A stretch of DNA of 7,199 nucleotides. Origin: Betaproteobacteria bacterium. Its GTDB lineage: Bacteria > Pseudomonadota > Gammaproteobacteria > Burkholderiales > Burkholderiaceae. The translations under genes were made by a program, and so were the position numbers. How positions within the stretch are numbered: the first letter of the stretch is position 1; each line of letters opens with the position of its first letter. The notes under the pieces were generated by a model. It made no database searches. It was not told the DNA's origin and saw nothing but the letters and a program-made list of their open reading frames with translations. Positions 6,113-7,199 of this stretch are shown here, in pieces. The stretch lies in the NCBI GenBank assembly GCA_013205155.1, contig JABMMT010000282.1, positions 1 through 7,199 of the forward strand, read 5' to 3'.

Positions 6113-6149
6113 CCCTTGATCGCCAGTTCGAATCTCGCGCGACCCACAA
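6113..6149 (+). pseudogene. decayed tRNA 3' end fragment, tRNA-Lys type (direct repeat copy 2)
   Basis: The T-loop and flanks AGTTCGAATCTCGC (6125-6138) and CGACCCAC (6140-6147) repeat copy 1 exactly. Five of 37 positions differ: 6115, 6119, 6124, 6139 and 6148. The difference at 6124 breaks a T-stem pair, and the one at 6148 turns CCA into CAA. There is no 5' half upstream. The fragment is followed 4 bases later by a terminator, as at a real tRNA gene end. It may therefore be the original chromosomal 3' end, displaced by integration and now decaying. Confidence 0.72.
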
Positions 6150-6153
6150 AATT

Positions 6154-6183
6154 AAGCCCTTTATGCATATTCAGGGGCTTTTT
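6154..6183 (+). terminator. Rho-independent terminator after the tRNA fragment
   Basis: AAGCCCTT (6154-6161) pairs with AGGGGCTT (6173-6180), with one wobble, around an 11-base loop. A run of T follows (6179-6183). It was presumably the terminator of the tRNA gene whose 3' end lies just upstream. It now separates the island from the phoX-like gene. Confidence 0.75.
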
Positions 6184-6263
6184 CATTTAGGTGGGCAGAT
6201 TAATCATTTTGTCACATTACTCCACCAAAATTTAAATACCAACTAAGTAAAAACATATCCATT

Positions 6264-7199
6264 ATGAAAAATATCCCCGTGCTTCAGCGTCGCTCCTTCA
6301 TCAAAACGATTGCGGGTGCCCCGCTACTGCCTCTTGGTGGAACTGGCATAGCAGCCTTATTTAGTTCCAATTCTTTACTAGCTGCTCAAGTTAACAGTCC
6401 GTTTAAATCTGCTGAATTTATCCCAATGGATGCGCCATCCTTAATGAATCCAGAAGCTATGGCAACGACTACCGTTGGATCCCTTTTAGAAATCACAACC
6501 CAAAATAATCTCAAGAAAACTTATAAGTTAGCTTACGAGCCATTTTTTATGACAGGCGATATGGTTCCCGATGGCAATGGAGGAAAAGTTTTGGCTGGCG
6601 GCTATGTTGATATTCACAACAGACCAATTATGGATACGTCAGTACTTGGAAAAGAAAGACAGTTCTTCTCCGATTGCCCAGATGGAATGTCTTTACTAAA
6701 ACTGACTAAGTCGAATGTAAAGGGTGTATCAGGTAACACTGTTTTTGCAGTCGTTCAGTTTGAATACACTAATACCAATCAAGGTGGTGAAAAAATGTAT
6801 GCACAGCTGCCCTCGCAAATTGCAGTACTGACATTAAATCAAAACCCCAAGAATGGAAAGCTTTCCTTAGTCAAATACTCACCAGTAAATAGCTCTAATG
6901 CTCAAGGACTGTGGATTACATGCGGCTCTAGCTTATCACCCTGGAATACTCACCTATCTAGTGAAGAATATGAACCAGACGCACCATTTGCACATGAAAA
7001 TCGAAGGTTTAAGAGTTTTAGTAAAAATCTCTATGGCAATGAAACTAGTGCTAATCCCTATAACTATGGACATCTTCCTGAAGTCACCATTAATGCTGAT
7101 GGTACCGGGACGCTAGTAAAGCATTACTGTCTAGGTAGAATTTCACATGAGTTAATTGAAGTGATGCCTGATAGAAGAACTGTATTAATGGGTGATGAC
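6264..7199 (+). CDS. PhoX-family (DUF839) Tat-exported phosphatase-like protein, N-terminal part
   Basis: An open frame of 312 codons runs off the right edge. The N-terminus carries a twin-arginine motif, QRRSFIK (8-14), followed by a hydrophobic stretch and SLLAA (37-41), so Tat export with cleavage near 41 is expected; the folded cofactor-bearing protein would act in the periplasm. SPWNTHLSSEEYEPD (225-239) is the PhoX/DUF839 signature containing metal-binding Glu residues. FMTGDMVPDG (95-104), RISHELIEVMPDRRTVLMGDD (292-312) and the Asp/Gly-rich loops fit the same beta-propeller family. PhoX enzymes are Ca/Fe-dependent alkaline phosphatases; many relatives are uncharacterised, so the phosphatase activity is inferred. 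Full members have about 600 residues, so half is missing here. The ribosome site is weak (AAGTAAAAA region), and no clear Pho box is present. Confidence 0.85.
   Translation, partial: MKNIPVLQRRSFIKTIAGAPLLPLGGTGIAALFSSNSLLAAQVNSPFKSAEFIPMDAPSLMNPEAMATTTVGSLLEITTQNNLKKTYKLAYEPFFMTGDMVPDGNGGKVLAGGYVDIHNRPIMDTSVLGKERQFFSDCPDGMSLLKLTKSNVKGVSGNTVFAVVQFEYTNTNQGGEKMYAQLPSQIAVLTLNQNPKNGKLSLVKYSPVNSSNAQGLWITCGSSLSPWNTHLSSEEYEPDAPFAHENRRFKSFSKNLYGNETSANPYNYGHLPEVTINADGTGTLVKHYCLGRISHELIEVMPDRRTVLMGDD

Larger units (their letters stand above)
1117..6149. mobile_element. putative genomic island between two tRNA-derived direct repeats
   Basis: The two tRNA 3' fragments (1117-1153 and 6113-6149) are in direct orientation, 4996 bases apart, with 32 of 37 positions identical. 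Accessory-type genes lie between them: a sugar transferase, an SGNH hydrolase, a small peptide and a cytochrome pair. There is no integrase, transposase or relaxase, so this could be a decayed island, a cassette mobilised in trans, or the end of a larger nested island. The intact tRNA gene would be expected to the left of the window. Confidence 0.4.

Noticed and set aside
6205..6230. Possible Pho box upstream of the PhoX-like gene
   Set aside because: Only one poor half-site (TTGTCACATT) is present; the second repeat is missing.
6898..7116. Plus-strand open frame of 72 codons
   Set aside because: It is out of frame inside the PhoX-family gene, whose own frame is continuous and carries signature motifs.
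1..7199. CRISPR array, insertion sequence or integrase gene
   Set aside because: No regularly spaced repeats, and no transposase or tyrosine-recombinase motifs in the frames examined.

Overview
The window looks like a piece of an AT-rich betaproteobacterial chromosome, most like the small freshwater Burkholderiales such as Polynucleobacter. This is inferred from low GC, the tRNA-Lys-type 3' end sequence, the c4-type cytochrome and the gene style. No single gene proves the taxon.

Left part (1-1113): a possible tail of an upstream gene and a strong terminator, then a compact three-gene module. It holds a small VbhA-like antitoxin carrying the Fic-inhibitory pattern SxxxEG, a zeta-type P-loop kinase toxin, and a 65-residue protein of unknown role. 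The antitoxin frame is broken at a run of eight A. Counting seven A instead gives a 64-residue protein whose TGA overlaps the toxin ATG (ATGA). The leader contains inverted repeats that share an arm, which suggests autoregulation.

Middle part (1117-6149): this segment is bracketed by two direct copies (32 of 37 positions identical) of the 3' end of a tRNA gene, probably tRNA-Lys. This is the usual footprint of integration at a tRNA gene. Between the copies are: (i) a divergent pair with a GT32/OCH1-like sugar transferase (minus) and an SGNH-fold hydrolase (plus), likely surface-polysaccharide modification; (ii) a 31-residue lysine-rich peptide with a near-perfect ribosome binding site and a GTG start; (iii) a two-gene minus-strand operon with a monoheme cytochrome fused to a predicted outer-membrane beta-barrel (Cyc2-like architecture), followed by a diheme c4-type cytochrome lipoprotein and coupled by TAATG. 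The operon could carry electrons across the outer membrane and periplasm; its donor or acceptor is unknown. Its upstream region (5790-6112) is non-coding and rich in inverted repeats. No integrase or transposase is visible.

Right part (6150-7199): the second tRNA fragment is followed by a tRNA-style terminator and then by a Tat-exported PhoX-family (DUF839) protein that runs off the window. This probably marks the return to resident chromosome. The simplest layout is sequential integration at one tRNA-Lys gene: the toxin module ends one island, the sugar/cytochrome segment is an older one, and phoX is the flank.
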